Positions 8,235-16,954 of a stretch of 64,000 nucleotides of DNA are shown here, in pieces (positions within the stretch are counted from its first letter, which is position 1; every line of letters starts with the position of its first letter). Origin of the DNA: JTS-RE37 sp963756115 (GTDB lineage Bacteria > Bacteroidota > Bacteroidia > Flavobacteriales > Flavobacteriaceae); the NCBI GenBank assembly GCA_963756115.1, contig CAVWMN010000003.1, forward strand, positions 372,001 to 436,000, read 5' to 3'. Below the pieces are notes generated by a model that was not told where the DNA came from, searched no databases, and was given only the letters and a program-made list of their open reading frames with translations. Both the position numbers and the translations under genes were made by a program.

Positions 8235-8966
8235 ATGAAGGTTACACGCTGTAAAATCATCTGTTTTATTTTAGTATTTCCGGTAAGCCTCCAGTTGCTT
8301 TTTGCGCAAATCCCATCCGGCGTCTATCGTTACACAGACCAAAACAAAGAAAAAACCACCATCCATGAACTGAAATTAAAGGACGGATACATGGTGCAGG
8401 CTATATATGAAACGGAGCCATCCAAATTCATAATGTCTTTGGGCGGATTTTATACTACCCAGAATGATTCGCTCAACCTCCGGCTAGAATTCCATTCCGG
8501 CTATGATACCGATCCGGTTACCCGGAAGCACTATGCATACCGTATGGAGGGTACAGACCTTGTACTCGACCAAAAAAGATTCAGGGCACAGTCCCCCCTA
8601 AGACAACCCCTGGATGGTATATGGCTTTTCGCATCCCGCGGACCCGATACCGGGCAGGAAAGACGGGGTGACAGCAATCCAAGAAAAACACTGAAGTTCC
8701 TCCTCGACGGAACTTTTCAATGGATTGCATACAATACGGAAACGCTTGAATTTTTCGGTACGGGGGGCGGCATGTATACGGCGGAGGATGGAACCTATAC
8801 GGAGAACATAGCCTTCTTCTCCCGTGATAATACCCGGGCAGGTGCCCGGTTGGCGTTTACCTATGAATTACAGGGATCAGACTGGCACCATAAAGGAGAA
8901 AACAGTAAAGGGGAGCCTATGTACGAGATATGGACCAGGCGCCTTCAACCGGCGGGATCTGAGTGA
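8235..8966 (+). CDS. Secreted/periplasmic protein of unknown function (two beta-rich modules)
   Basis: The start at 8235 (MKVTRCKIICFILVFPVS) places a signal peptide at the N-terminus; the frame is open upstream but would bury the leader. The mature part of about 220 residues is beta-rich and seems to hold two similar units, the second beginning LDGIWLFASRG with aromatic-rich strands (TFQWIAYNTE, YTENIAFFSRD), reminiscent of lipocalin-like DUF4488-type domains of Bacteroidetes. Ligand unknown. Its last 22 bases overlap the convergent moaC gene. Confidence 0.6.
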   Translation: MKVTRCKIICFILVFPVSLQLLFAQIPSGVYRYTDQNKEKTTIHELKLKDGYMVQAIYETEPSKFIMSLGGFYTTQNDSLNLRLEFHSGYDTDPVTRKHYAYRMEGTDLVLDQKRFRAQSPLRQPLDGIWLFASRGPDTGQERRGDSNPRKTLKFLLDGTFQWIAYNTETLEFFGTGGGMYTAEDGTYTENIAFFSRDNTRAGARLAFTYELQGSDWHHKGENSKGEPMYEIWTRRLQPAGSE

Positions 8967-9382
8967 ATATCCGATTTGCCACCCGACTTTTGTAACAGTT
9001 TAATATGATAGATCTCAACGCCCTTGTCAATGGGCTTGAGCATATCATACATATTGAGGGCAACAATACTTGCCCCGTGCATGGCCTCTACCTCCACCCC
9101 TGTTTTATAATTCGTTTTTACCGTGATCCGTATAAGGATCCGAAGCCCTGAAATGTCATAGGAAATATCCGTATATTCTATTGGAAGCGGATGGCAGTCG
9201 GGAAGCAGGTCCGCCGTTTTCTTTACCCCCAGTAATCCGGCTGCCCTGCTCATGGCGAAGACGTCGCCCTTGGGAACGGTTTTGTTTTCTATCGCACGGA
9301 TGGTTTCCGGTAAACTTACCTGCACTATCGCCTGGGCAACGGCAGTCCGCAGCGTTGATTTTTTATGTGTGATGTCTACCAT
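8945..9382 (-). CDS. moaC: Cyclic pyranopterin monophosphate synthase MoaC
   Basis: Second step of molybdenum cofactor synthesis: rearranges 3',8-cyclo-GTP to cyclic pyranopterin monophosphate; cytoplasmic hexamer. Family signatures are clear: MVDITHK at the start, KGDVFAMSRAAGL, LLPDCHPLPI with the active-site His, and VEAMHGASIVALNMYDM with the second catalytic region. The start at 9382 matches the family N-terminus and lies 8 bases after the moaE stop. moaA, moaD and moeA are not in the window. Confidence 0.92.
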   Translation of the reverse strand: MVDITHKKSTLRTAVAQAIVQVSLPETIRAIENKTVPKGDVFAMSRAAGLLGVKKTADLLPDCHPLPIEYTDISYDISGLRILIRITVKTNYKTGVEVEAMHGASIVALNMYDMLKPIDKGVEIYHIKLLQKSGGKSDIHSDPAG

Positions 9383-9390
9383 AATATACT

Positions 9391-9834
9391 TCAGGTATTG
9401 ACTTTCCACTGATAGGAATTGTCTTCAAACAATTCCTTGCCAAACACGGGGACTTCCTTTTTGATATCTTCCACCACCTGGTGCAACGCCTCAAAAACTT
9501 CCTTTCGGTGTGGGGAAGACACGAATACGAACAGACAGATCCCCCCAACAGGTACTGCCCCCAGACTGTGGTAAATATGGAGGCAACTCAGGTTGAATTT
9601 TTCAAACGCAGCTTCCCGGATCTCGTGGAATTTTTGGTTCGCCATTTCCTGGTAGGCCGTATATTCGATAGCGGCCACCACTTTGCCATCTATGATATCG
9701 GCCCGAACCTGCCCCAGGAAAATATCATGTGCCCCGATACCGGTCTTCCCCTGGTGCCCGGCAATAGACTGAGCTATGAAATCAGGCGAAATTGCCCCTT
9801 GTTTAAAGACGTTTTTAACCACTTTTTTTTTCAA
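9391..9834 (-). CDS. moaE: Molybdopterin synthase catalytic subunit MoaE
   Basis: Large subunit of molybdopterin synthase, which takes sulfur from thiocarboxylated MoaD to build the dithiolene. Diagnostic stretches are GAHDIFLGQVRAD, AIEYTAYQEMA, HIYHSLGAVPVGGICLFV and the C-terminal basic active-site region HQVVEDIKKEVPVFGKEL. The gene appears to start with TTG at 9834, followed by a Lys-rich N-terminus; a GTG four codons in is an alternative. It is co-transcribed with moaC. Confidence 0.92.
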   Translation of the reverse strand: MKKKVVKNVFKQGAISPDFIAQSIAGHQGKTGIGAHDIFLGQVRADIIDGKVVAAIEYTAYQEMANQKFHEIREAAFEKFNLSCLHIYHSLGAVPVGGICLFVFVSSPHRKEVFEALHQVVEDIKKEVPVFGKELFEDNSYQWKVNT

Positions 9835-9968
9835 TTAGATGGTGCCATATTACTAAGATAGGGAAGAATTGGAAACCCTATCCCTGTAAGGCGTGATTTG
9901 TCTTTTGATTTCTATATGAAAAGCATGTTTTTGATAGCTCCTGCTTCGGTCGGTTGCTCACTGACATC

Positions 9969-10835
9969 CTAACGGCCCAACCACATCAGCGCTGCCAGCA
10001 AAAGCCTATTTTGGCCGGAACTGCTGAAAGAAGACGACAACGCGGTATTGGTCCCGGTTTCATAGTCCATATCATTGTGCCCCATATTGAAATAGACCAT
10101 CCTATATTTTATATTGGTCCATACGACCGGGTAGTAGCCGCTATGCCATATCTCATCGGGCCTGGGACCTGTACCGAGGGGAAAACTCGAGGGATCAATA
10201 GACAACAGAACCCGGATGTCAGGATTGAGTCGCAGGTTTTTTTTCCAGCGGTACCATTCATTGGGGGCGGATTGGACTTTCTCCTCCAATCCCGTGGTCA
10301 CAGGATGCCTGCCGTCCTCTACCTTAAGGATGGCAGCCGCAGGCCTCCAGGTGTTGCCGGCGTATTCCCCACATCCCAGGAATTTGTTCTGGTACCAATC
10401 CCAGTTATCAGGGTAGGCTGAAGGACTGAGCGCGAAAGCTGCAAAATGGAAACCAAGCCAGGCCCCGCCATTTCTCATGTAATTTTCAAAAGCTGTTCTT
10501 TGCAACGGATCTTCTGGACGTGAGTCCAGAAAAATGACAACATCGTACCCGGCAAGATTGGCTTCGTTCAGGTGGTTCCAATTGTTGGTGCTGTCATAAC
10601 AAAACCCGTTGGCCTCCGCTACTTCGCTGATCCATTTATGGGCCTCAGCCACAAAACTGATGTGGGCAGCGTCCTCTTTGGCGGTATAGAATGCAAGTGC
10701 CTTAAAACCACATGGAGCCATGGCTTGGGAGGAAATACCATAACAGCATAGGAAAAATGCAAACAGCCACGGGACCTTTACGGCAAAACTAAAAATGTTG
10801 AACGGGATGGTTCTCCATGGAAAAGTCCTGCCCAT
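9969..10835 (-). CDS. Exported ThuA-domain protein
   Basis: A 288-residue protein with an N-terminal hydrophobic export signal (to about residue 38) and a ThuA/glutamine-amidotransferase-like domain: ALAFYTAKED, VVIFLDSRPED, NGGAWLGFHFAAFA, HPVTTGLEE, RMVYFNMGHNDMDYE. ThuA proteins of rhizobia act with ThuB in trehalose and related disaccharide use through 3-keto sugars; Bacteroidetes versions are mostly exported. It sits 7 bases after the GAF-domain gene on the same strand. Substrate unknown; a keto-sugar role is inferred from family and from the GMC pair nearby. Confidence 0.75.
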   Translation of the reverse strand: MGRTFPWRTIPFNIFSFAVKVPWLFAFFLCCYGISSQAMAPCGFKALAFYTAKEDAAHISFVAEAHKWISEVAEANGFCYDSTNNWNHLNEANLAGYDVVIFLDSRPEDPLQRTAFENYMRNGGAWLGFHFAAFALSPSAYPDNWDWYQNKFLGCGEYAGNTWRPAAAILKVEDGRHPVTTGLEEKVQSAPNEWYRWKKNLRLNPDIRVLLSIDPSSFPLGTGPRPDEIWHSGYYPVVWTNIKYRMVYFNMGHNDMDYETGTNTALSSSFSSSGQNRLLLAALMWLGR

Positions 10836-10842
10836 GGGTGCC

Positions 10843-11361
10843 TTAATCCTGGTTTAAGGAGTCGTGGATTTCTTTGATCATCAATCTCGACTCAAGTTTT
10901 AATTCGATCTGTCCCATAACAATGCGGGCCAGTTGCAACAACATCACGGATTCCTTTGCATTTAAGGCCCGTGGGTTTTTGTCTATGATGCACAGGGTTC
11001 CCAAATTATAGCCGCAGGCGGAGCGTAGCGGTGCCGCCGCATAAAACTGTAATCCCATCACCCCTGCTACCAGGGGATTGGACAATGTACGGGGATCCTT
11101 ACGCGCATCCGCCACTATATAGATATCATCAGAGAGGATGGCCGAACTGCACAGACCGGGGCTGCGGGGAATTTCATCAACGTCCAGCCCAAACGAAGAT
11201 TTGAACCAGATCCGGTCCGTATCAACCATCGTAATGATGGCAATCGGGACATTAAATATTTTAGTAGCCAGGGCTGTGATATCATCAAAATACCCGTCCG
11301 GTGGGGTATCCAGGATTTCGTATTTATATAAACTCTCCAGGCGTTTACGTTCTCCAATCAT
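10843..11361 (-). CDS. Stand-alone GAF-domain protein
   Basis: A single GAF domain fills the 172-residue protein: the LYKYEILDTPPDGYFDDIT start typical of GAF sensor proteins, then VPIAIITMVDTDRIWFKS and YAAAPLRSACGYNLGTLCIID. GAF domains bind small ligands such as cyclic nucleotides or sense redox. No output domain is attached, so it may act as a separate sensor subunit. Start at 11361 (MIGERKRLE) fits the family; one more Met lies two codons upstream. A nucleotide cyclase gene lies 3.4 kb away, but a link is speculative. Confidence 0.78.
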   Translation of the reverse strand: MIGERKRLESLYKYEILDTPPDGYFDDITALATKIFNVPIAIITMVDTDRIWFKSSFGLDVDEIPRSPGLCSSAILSDDIYIVADARKDPRTLSNPLVAGVMGLQFYAAAPLRSACGYNLGTLCIIDKNPRALNAKESVMLLQLARIVMGQIELKLESRLMIKEIHDSLNQD

Positions 11362-11630
11362 ATTCATATATAAATCTACATAATAAGTTGAGACTTTCAG
11401 GTAATGCACCCATTTTTCACAATTTATGCCACGGATGTTATCCAGTTACTGAAGCTTTGCGGTCTGCGGGCTAAAGATCACGCCGGTTACTTTTCCGGCT
11501 TCAGGAATTCGACAGCATGAATTGATAAAATCTCCTATTTTGCAGACTACAAAATCTACACTAAATAAAAAATCAACAGTTCGGGCGATGGCCTCCAATG
11601 GGGTATAAAATAAAATGCACACTTTCCTGA

Positions 11631-12086
11631 TCACTGCATTTTCTGCGCCTTCAAAAATTTCCTGATGTCAGAATGATGGAATTGCCGCGCATAATCCAAA
11701 GCGGTGTAGCCTTTTACAGATACCTGTATAGCTGCGCCCTTTTGCACTAAATATTCAACCATCTCCAACGGTCCGTATTTCGCAGCGTACATAAGCGGTG
11801 TCTTATCTGCACAAACCCCTTCTATATCGGCACCATTTTCCACGAAAAACCGCAGTGATTTCATGGACTTTAATTTGATGCTGATGGCAAGGAAATTATA
11901 TTTCTTACTATCTGCCACACCGTAACATGCATTAATTAATTCAGCATTGGTATAGTGTTCCAGCTTTTCAGTTTTTCCAAATTTTATAGCTGTCGCCATC
12001 TCACTAGTCAATTCCTGACTACAGGCCCCCACTGCTGATAATGCAGTAAAGAGTATGAGTAACAATATATTTAAACCTGTATGCAT
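11631..12086 (-). CDS. Exported ankyrin-repeat protein
   Basis: A 151-residue protein with a leader peptide; the segment SAVGACSQE may be a lipobox (VGAC) or a simple cleavage site. At least two to three ankyrin repeats follow, the clearest being DKTPLMYAAKYGPLEMVEYLVQ and GYTALDYARQFHHSDIRKFL. Ankyrin repeats mediate protein binding; here it should act in the periplasm. It follows the GMC oxidoreductase pair on the same strand after about 170 bases and might protect or scaffold a periplasmic enzyme, which is inference. Confidence 0.72.
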   Translation of the reverse strand: MHTGLNILLLILFTALSAVGACSQELTSEMATAIKFGKTEKLEHYTNAELINACYGVADSKKYNFLAISIKLKSMKSLRFFVENGADIEGVCADKTPLMYAAKYGPLEMVEYLVQKGAAIQVSVKGYTALDYARQFHHSDIRKFLKAQKMQ

Positions 12087-12256
12087 GACGACACTTTGGA
12101 AAGCCTGGCCTGATTATTAACCCCAATAAGATACATAATTAAATGGAAATTATTTTCATGTATTCCCAAAAGAGGTATGGAGATAAAACAGCCAGGAAAC
12201 CCATTCAGGTCGTAACCACAGTATTGAGCCACCCTACTTACCTGGACCATCCGGAA

Positions 12257-12850
12257 TTAAAGACTCCATCGGTTGCCTACCTCGGATACAGGTTTGCATC
12301 CGTCATATTCCTGGGGTACCGGATCATAACTGAGCACTTTTTCACCGATTTCTTCCGAGGTAAAATACGCCCAAATGGCCATGGACTTCAGGGATCTGTA
12401 AAAACCTACGGGTTGCTGTGTGCCTGCAGCCGTACCCCACACACTGCTATTGAATTTGCCGGATCCGGCTTCGGCTGACTGTAGCATGGCCACCCTGTCC
12501 GTTTCGCCCAGATCTGCGAAGGTATCGCCGAACTGCCGGGTGCAGTTGGCATTGAATGCTGCCATCTCTGACCGCATCTTTTCCTGTGCCTCCGTGTCAT
12601 AAGTCTTTGCGAATACCTTGTCGAGGAATATATCCACCTTAACATCCAAGGCCCCGGGTGTCTCCGTACGGGGTAATATCGTGTCTGCCAGGGCGGCTAC
12701 CAACTGGGCTTCGGCTTTCGTAAAGAACAACGGCTGCCAGTCTGGTCGGGTTTCTGATTTGCAGGAATGTAACAGGGATAGCAAGGAGGGCATCACCAGG
12801 GTGGCTCCCGCTAACAATCCTGTATTCTGCAAGGCTTTTCTTCTGTCCAT
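12257..12850 (-). CDS. Gluconate 2-dehydrogenase subunit 3-like protein
   Basis: Small subunit partner of a membrane/periplasmic GMC dehydrogenase. The N-terminus has a twin-arginine-like leader (MDRRKALQNTG, then a hydrophobic stretch) with a possible lipobox Cys at LLHSC. The body (LVAALADTILPRTETPGA, KVDIFLDKVF, FYRSLKSMAIWAYFTSEEIG) is characteristic of the family. It begins 4 bases after the GMC gene. In several Gram-negative bacteria such pairs act as glucoside 3-dehydrogenases passing electrons to cytochrome c. The small subunit typically escorts the large one through the Tat system. Confidence 0.85.
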   Translation of the reverse strand: MDRRKALQNTGLLAGATLVMPSLLSLLHSCKSETRPDWQPLFFTKAEAQLVAALADTILPRTETPGALDVKVDIFLDKVFAKTYDTEAQEKMRSEMAAFNANCTRQFGDTFADLGETDRVAMLQSAEAGSGKFNSSVWGTAAGTQQPVGFYRSLKSMAIWAYFTSEEIGEKVLSYDPVPQEYDGCKPVSEVGNRWSL

Positions 12851-12854
12851 ATCG

Positions 12855-14561
12855 TCAGATATTTTGTTTTTTCATTTCCGAAACCGCATGGTGCGCTGCC
12901 CGGGCCGTAAGCGCCATATAGGTCAGGGAAGGATTGACACAGGAACTGGAAGCCATACAGGCCCCATCAGTGACAAAGACATTTTTAGCTGCATGGACCT
13001 GGTTGGTTCCATTCAAAACAGAAGTTTTCGGGTCACGGCCCATCCGGGCCGTGCCCATCTCATGGATACCATAACCGGGTTCGTGCTCATTGTCAAATCC
13101 TACCACATCCTTTACCCCTGCCCTTTCCAGCATCTCCACCGCGTCTGCCCGGATTTGCCTGTTCAGTGCTTTTTCATTTTCTTTATACTCACAATCGATA
13201 GCCAGGGTTGGCTGGCCCCACTTGTCAAGGCTATTCGTATCCAACGTGACTTTGTTCTCATGATAGGGCAGGCATTCAGCAAATCCGGTGATAAAGAACT
13301 CCCATGGCCCTGGTTTTAAGATACTGTCTTTATACCCTGGGCCGAATTCTTCGATATTGGCTGCTGCCTGGATACCGCTGCGGCCACCCCCACCCTGGAA
13401 GCCGAATCCCCTCAAAAATTTATCCGACTTTGTCTGCCCGTTAATATTGACATATCTTGGAATATAGATTCCATTCGGGCGCCTGCCCTTGTAATATTCG
13501 GTATCAAAGCCTTCCACGCTGCCCAGGGCACCGATCCTATAGGTATGGTCCATGAGGTTATGCCCCAGCTCCTCACTGTCATTTCCAAACCCGTTTTCGA
13601 ATCTGCCCGAAGTGGAGTTCAACAGGATCTGGGTGGAACTTAAGGTAGAAGCATTGCAAAATATGATCCTCGACTTAAAGTCGATCGTTTCATTGGTTTC
13701 CGAATCTATGATCCGGACACCGGTTGCTTTCCCCTTTTTTTCATCATAGGTAATGGACTGCACAATGGAATATGGCCGGAAGGTCAGGTTTCCGGTGGCA
13801 TGGGCTGCAGGCAGTGTTACAGCATTGCTGCTAAAGTAGGCGCCATAGGGGCATCCCCGGCTGCACCGGTTCCGGTACTGGCATTTACCCCTTCCATTGA
13901 GTGGCTCGGTCAGGTGGGCAACCCTCCCAATGATCATATGCCTCCCCGGGAATTCTTTTTCAATCCTTCTTTTCAAATGTTTCTCAACACAGTTGAGTTC
14001 CATGGGTGGCAGGAAGTGGCTGTCTGGTAATTGGGGCAGCCCCAGGGCTTCCCCGCTGATCCCGGCAAATTTCTCAACATAGGTATACCAGGGTTCGATG
14101 TCCTTATATCGGATGGGCCAGTCAACCCCATATCCATCGATGGCATTGGCCTCAAAATCCAGGTCGCTCCAGCGATAGGTTTGCTTGCCCCATAAAAGAG
14201 ACCTGCCCCCCATCTGGTGGGCCCGGATCCAGAGGAACGGCTTGACTTCCGTATAGGGGTTTTCGGCATCATTGGCGAAGAAGTGTTCCGTGTCAGTTCC
14301 TACAAAGCCTGACCGTATTGCTTTGTTGTGCTTTTGTTTCTGTTCGGGGGTCAGGGATCCCCGCAGTTCGCTGTCCCAGGGATCTTCATTCATAGTGGGG
14401 TAGTCAATGACATGCTCTACGATCCTTCCACGCTCCAGTACGAGTGTTTTCAATCCCTGCTCACAGAGTTCCTTGGCAGCCCATCCCCCGCTGATACCGG
14501 AACCGATGACGATCGCATCGTACGTAAGCTGTTTTTCTGCATCAATATTAAAATTTGCCAT
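12855..14561 (-). CDS. GMC-family FAD oxidoreductase
   Basis: Catalytic subunit of 568 residues. The FAD motif GSGISGGWAAKEL is at about residues 20-32; GGRSLLWGK, SRGCPYGAYFSSNAVTL and the C-terminal HEMGTARMG and SSCVNPSLTYMALTARAA blocks are those of the gluconate/glucoside dehydrogenase branch. It has no leader of its own and probably travels with the small subunit encoded just downstream. Likely reaction: oxidation of a sugar or glycoside hydroxyl (possibly C3) with electrons going to a cytochrome c. Substrate unproven. Confidence 0.86.
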   Translation of the reverse strand: MANFNIDAEKQLTYDAIVIGSGISGGWAAKELCEQGLKTLVLERGRIVEHVIDYPTMNEDPWDSELRGSLTPEQKQKHNKAIRSGFVGTDTEHFFANDAENPYTEVKPFLWIRAHQMGGRSLLWGKQTYRWSDLDFEANAIDGYGVDWPIRYKDIEPWYTYVEKFAGISGEALGLPQLPDSHFLPPMELNCVEKHLKRRIEKEFPGRHMIIGRVAHLTEPLNGRGKCQYRNRCSRGCPYGAYFSSNAVTLPAAHATGNLTFRPYSIVQSITYDEKKGKATGVRIIDSETNETIDFKSRIIFCNASTLSSTQILLNSTSGRFENGFGNDSEELGHNLMDHTYRIGALGSVEGFDTEYYKGRRPNGIYIPRYVNINGQTKSDKFLRGFGFQGGGGRSGIQAAANIEEFGPGYKDSILKPGPWEFFITGFAECLPYHENKVTLDTNSLDKWGQPTLAIDCEYKENEKALNRQIRADAVEMLERAGVKDVVGFDNEHEPGYGIHEMGTARMGRDPKTSVLNGTNQVHAAKNVFVTDGACMASSSCVNPSLTYMALTARAAHHAVSEMKKQNI

Positions 14562-14736
14562 ATTATCCTATGGTTGTTGCCTCATTCAGGGATTGTTAAC
14601 ATAGCGGAAAACCCGGAAAACTAACAATACAGTTCACCGGGTTAAAGGTAAAATTTTCCCTGTCTCCTGCAACTACTATGGCTGAATTGCCGGGTTTCCT
14701 ATAGCTGAATGGCGAATTTATCCTACTATCCGGGAT

Positions 14737-15552
14737 TTATTTAATGACCCTGAACAGCGAAGTGGGTTCATCAAAGCCTTTCAGGAGGATGTCTCCTACC
14801 TTTTCAAAGGCGATCTGGTTATCCTGACTCAGATCCCGGACAACCTGTGAAATGAGGATTTCCCCGGGATTTGCTTCGGAGCATATCCTTGCGGCCTCCT
14901 GAACTGCTTTCCCAAAAAAATCACCGTGTTCCTCGATGGGTTCCCCCGCACTGATTCCAATACGAATATTCAAAGGATCCCCGGGATAGTTGGTCTTGTG
15001 CCTGGTGATTCCAAGCTGAATCTCACGGGCACATTTAACCGCATTTGAAGTAGTTATAAACGAGGCCATGATACCGTCACCGGTATGCTTGACTTCCCGC
15101 CCTTTGTGTTTCCTCAAAGCATTCCTGGTAATCGCGTTGAGGATATGCAGCAAATGAAGGGCTTTAGCGTCCCCGTACGTTGTTGTCATTCTGGTGGAGT
15201 CTACAAGATCTGTAAACAAGATGGCCCGGAATGCAGTATCCACATGAAAAGTATCGGGAGACGTAAAGGGCATTGGATCATTGATCCTCCCCAGGAATGT
15301 TTGTACAATGCTTGGATCTACCTCAATTATTTCATGGGGCACCGATCCATGCGATTCATCATGAGCCTGGCAGATAGCTTCTTTATTTGGAGCTTCCACC
15401 AGGCAAAAGGCGGTGCATCTTTCTTCGTCAAACCAATAGGTCAAAAATTTTACCTGGTATTTATCCTGGACCTTAATGTCCTTTTCATGGGCATTGGCCA
15501 AAGAATGCTGAGTGGCTCCCTCTATAAAATGGCGATCAATAAATATGGGCAT
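14737..15552 (-). CDS. DUF4242 domain fused to class III nucleotide cyclase
   Basis: Residues 1-90 are a DUF4242/nickel-binding-like domain (MPIFIDRHFIEGAT, HDESHG), and residues 105-271 a class III adenylate/guanylate cyclase domain. Metal-binding Asp115 (FTDLVDST) and Asp159 (VKHTGDG) are present; Lys155 and Asp211 are the pair that favours ATP; Arg222 of the AAR motif is present, but the usual Asn before it is Gln218. The protein is soluble, with no membrane segment, so it is probably a cytoplasmic cAMP-forming enzyme with a sensory N-terminal domain. It has no close operon partner. Confidence 0.8.
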   Translation of the reverse strand: MPIFIDRHFIEGATQHSLANAHEKDIKVQDKYQVKFLTYWFDEERCTAFCLVEAPNKEAICQAHDESHGSVPHEIIEVDPSIVQTFLGRINDPMPFTSPDTFHVDTAFRAILFTDLVDSTRMTTTYGDAKALHLLHILNAITRNALRKHKGREVKHTGDGIMASFITTSNAVKCAREIQLGITRHKTNYPGDPLNIRIGISAGEPIEEHGDFFGKAVQEAARICSEANPGEILISQVVRDLSQDNQIAFEKVGDILLKGFDEPTSLFRVIK

Positions 15553-15723
15553 CGTTTGCGGGATCAGTTAATTAACGGGGGAGGGTTGTAGGTTAAATGT
15601 ATCAAAAAATCGGATAAAAGGTTCAATCAATTGGTTTTAAAATCAATTCGGTCGAAACCAATTCGAAATTAATCCATTTAAAATAACGTCGGTTTAGCAG
15701 GCGCTGAAAATGTAAGCTATGGA

Positions 15724-16200
15724 TTATAATAACGTTCCTGTTGCTCTGAAGGATTGACGGAAATTAAATTCAGATCCGGTTATGTTACCCTCCGGATCAC
15801 GTTCGAAATCTACAGTTATGGGTAAGGGAGGAATGGTAAATACATCTTTTTCCTGTTCGATCAGGAAGTGGGAAAATAGAATTGATGGTATATTTCCAGG
15901 AACTGCCCGTTCCATCCGATTCTCATTTTAAAGGAATCATGAAGGCTCGTATAATGTCCCATGTATCCGCTGTAGCCTTGCCCAAAACCCGAATAGTTGC
16001 CTGGTATGACGGCCGGCAGGGGAGTTGTGTCATTTAAATGCTTTCTGAATTCAACCTGATTACGATGCTAAAACCTATCGGAATGTAATTGTTTGCCCTT
16101 ACATGCGCCGTGTTAATTCGATCCCTTGGAGTACGTATAATATGTATACCTAATTTTTTCATCCAGTTTTTTCCCGGGTAATTGCATATAACAAACTGCT
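15724..16200 (-). pseudogene. Degraded coding relic (possibly hydrolase with DUF3471-like C-terminus)
   Basis: The 600-base stretch downstream of the cytochrome gene holds protein-like minus-strand pieces in different frames: one reading GNYSGFGQGYSGYMGHYT at about 15,940-16,010, broken by a stop, and one reading PLPITVDFERDPEGNITG before the stop at 15724. The last piece resembles the C-terminal DUF3471-like domain of secreted serine hydrolases. Frames switch near 15,860-15,880. No intact start or full gene can be assembled, so I read it as a frameshifted remnant. Family assignment is tentative. Confidence 0.4.
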
Positions 16201-16205
16201 GATCT

Positions 16206-16931
16206 TCACTGAATAGGCAGTATGATGGAATGTTGCCCTTTCTTCAACAATGAAGAGGTGTACGTCGCAGTAAGCATATATACTCCCTTTGTTATGGTAT
16301 CAGGCTTTTTTATTGTCCGGAAAATTCCTTCCAGACCGGGCAGAACCCATCTGTTTTTCATTCCACCTTCGGTTAGTACATACGCTGCAATTTGTTCAGT
16401 TTCCGTTACAGTAAAATCGGGATGGGATGGCATCACCATAGTACCCCATTCACCGCTGGATCCTTCTAAAATGTGACGTGCAAGCGATTTGATATTGTCC
16501 GGGGTTATTTCATATCTGTCTGCAATATTTGAAAAGGAAGGACCCGCAAGTACCGATTTATCCGCATGACAGCCAAAGCAGGTGGATTTCTTTATTAATG
16601 ACAGGCCTTTATGATCTTGCTCCTTTCCTGACATTTTAAGTAATTCCAGTATCTCTTCTTCATTCGAAGTGGGTATAAATTCTATTTTCAGCAGGACTTC
16701 ATTGCTATTTATTTCGCCATATCTCGATTCTCCATCTTTTATGTCGGACACATCAATGGAATATCGCACATAATCATCCCAGGTAACGTCCTCATCTATA
16801 TTTTTGGATATATGCAATTTTACCATGGGAACGGGTTCTTCCTGTACTATATCAGGAGAAATAATTCCGTCATCCCCACTATTTGAGGTACAGACAACCA
16901 TGATCAGAAATGAGTATAAAATATTCTTCAT
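16206..16931 (-). CDS. Exported c-type cytochrome (single heme)
   Basis: A 241-residue protein with an N-terminal hydrophobic leader (MKNILYSFLIMVVC, possibly lipidated). One heme motif CFGCH at about residues 118-122 is followed by a Met-containing loop (MVMPSHPDF) that can supply the sixth ligand. The region before it (residues 30-95) and the C-terminal 60 residues are beta-rich extensions similar to the ends of Bacteroidetes sugar-oxidising proteins. It starts 23 bases after the flavin amine oxidase and is the obvious candidate electron acceptor for that enzyme. Confidence 0.8.
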   Translation of the reverse strand: MKNILYSFLIMVVCTSNSGDDGIISPDIVQEEPVPMVKLHISKNIDEDVTWDDYVRYSIDVSDIKDGESRYGEINSNEVLLKIEFIPTSNEEEILELLKMSGKEQDHKGLSLIKKSTCFGCHADKSVLAGPSFSNIADRYEITPDNIKSLARHILEGSSGEWGTMVMPSHPDFTVTETEQIAAYVLTEGGMKNRWVLPGLEGIFRTIKKPDTITKGVYMLTATYTSSLLKKGQHSIILPIQ

Positions 16932-16954
16932 AAGCTTATTGCAGCAGTTGCGTA

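Noticed and set aside
11446..11634. Small minus-strand gene (62 codons, GTG start) after the ankyrin gene
   Set aside because: It overlaps the ankyrin stop, but the composition is not convincing and no leader, motif or ribosome-binding site supports it.
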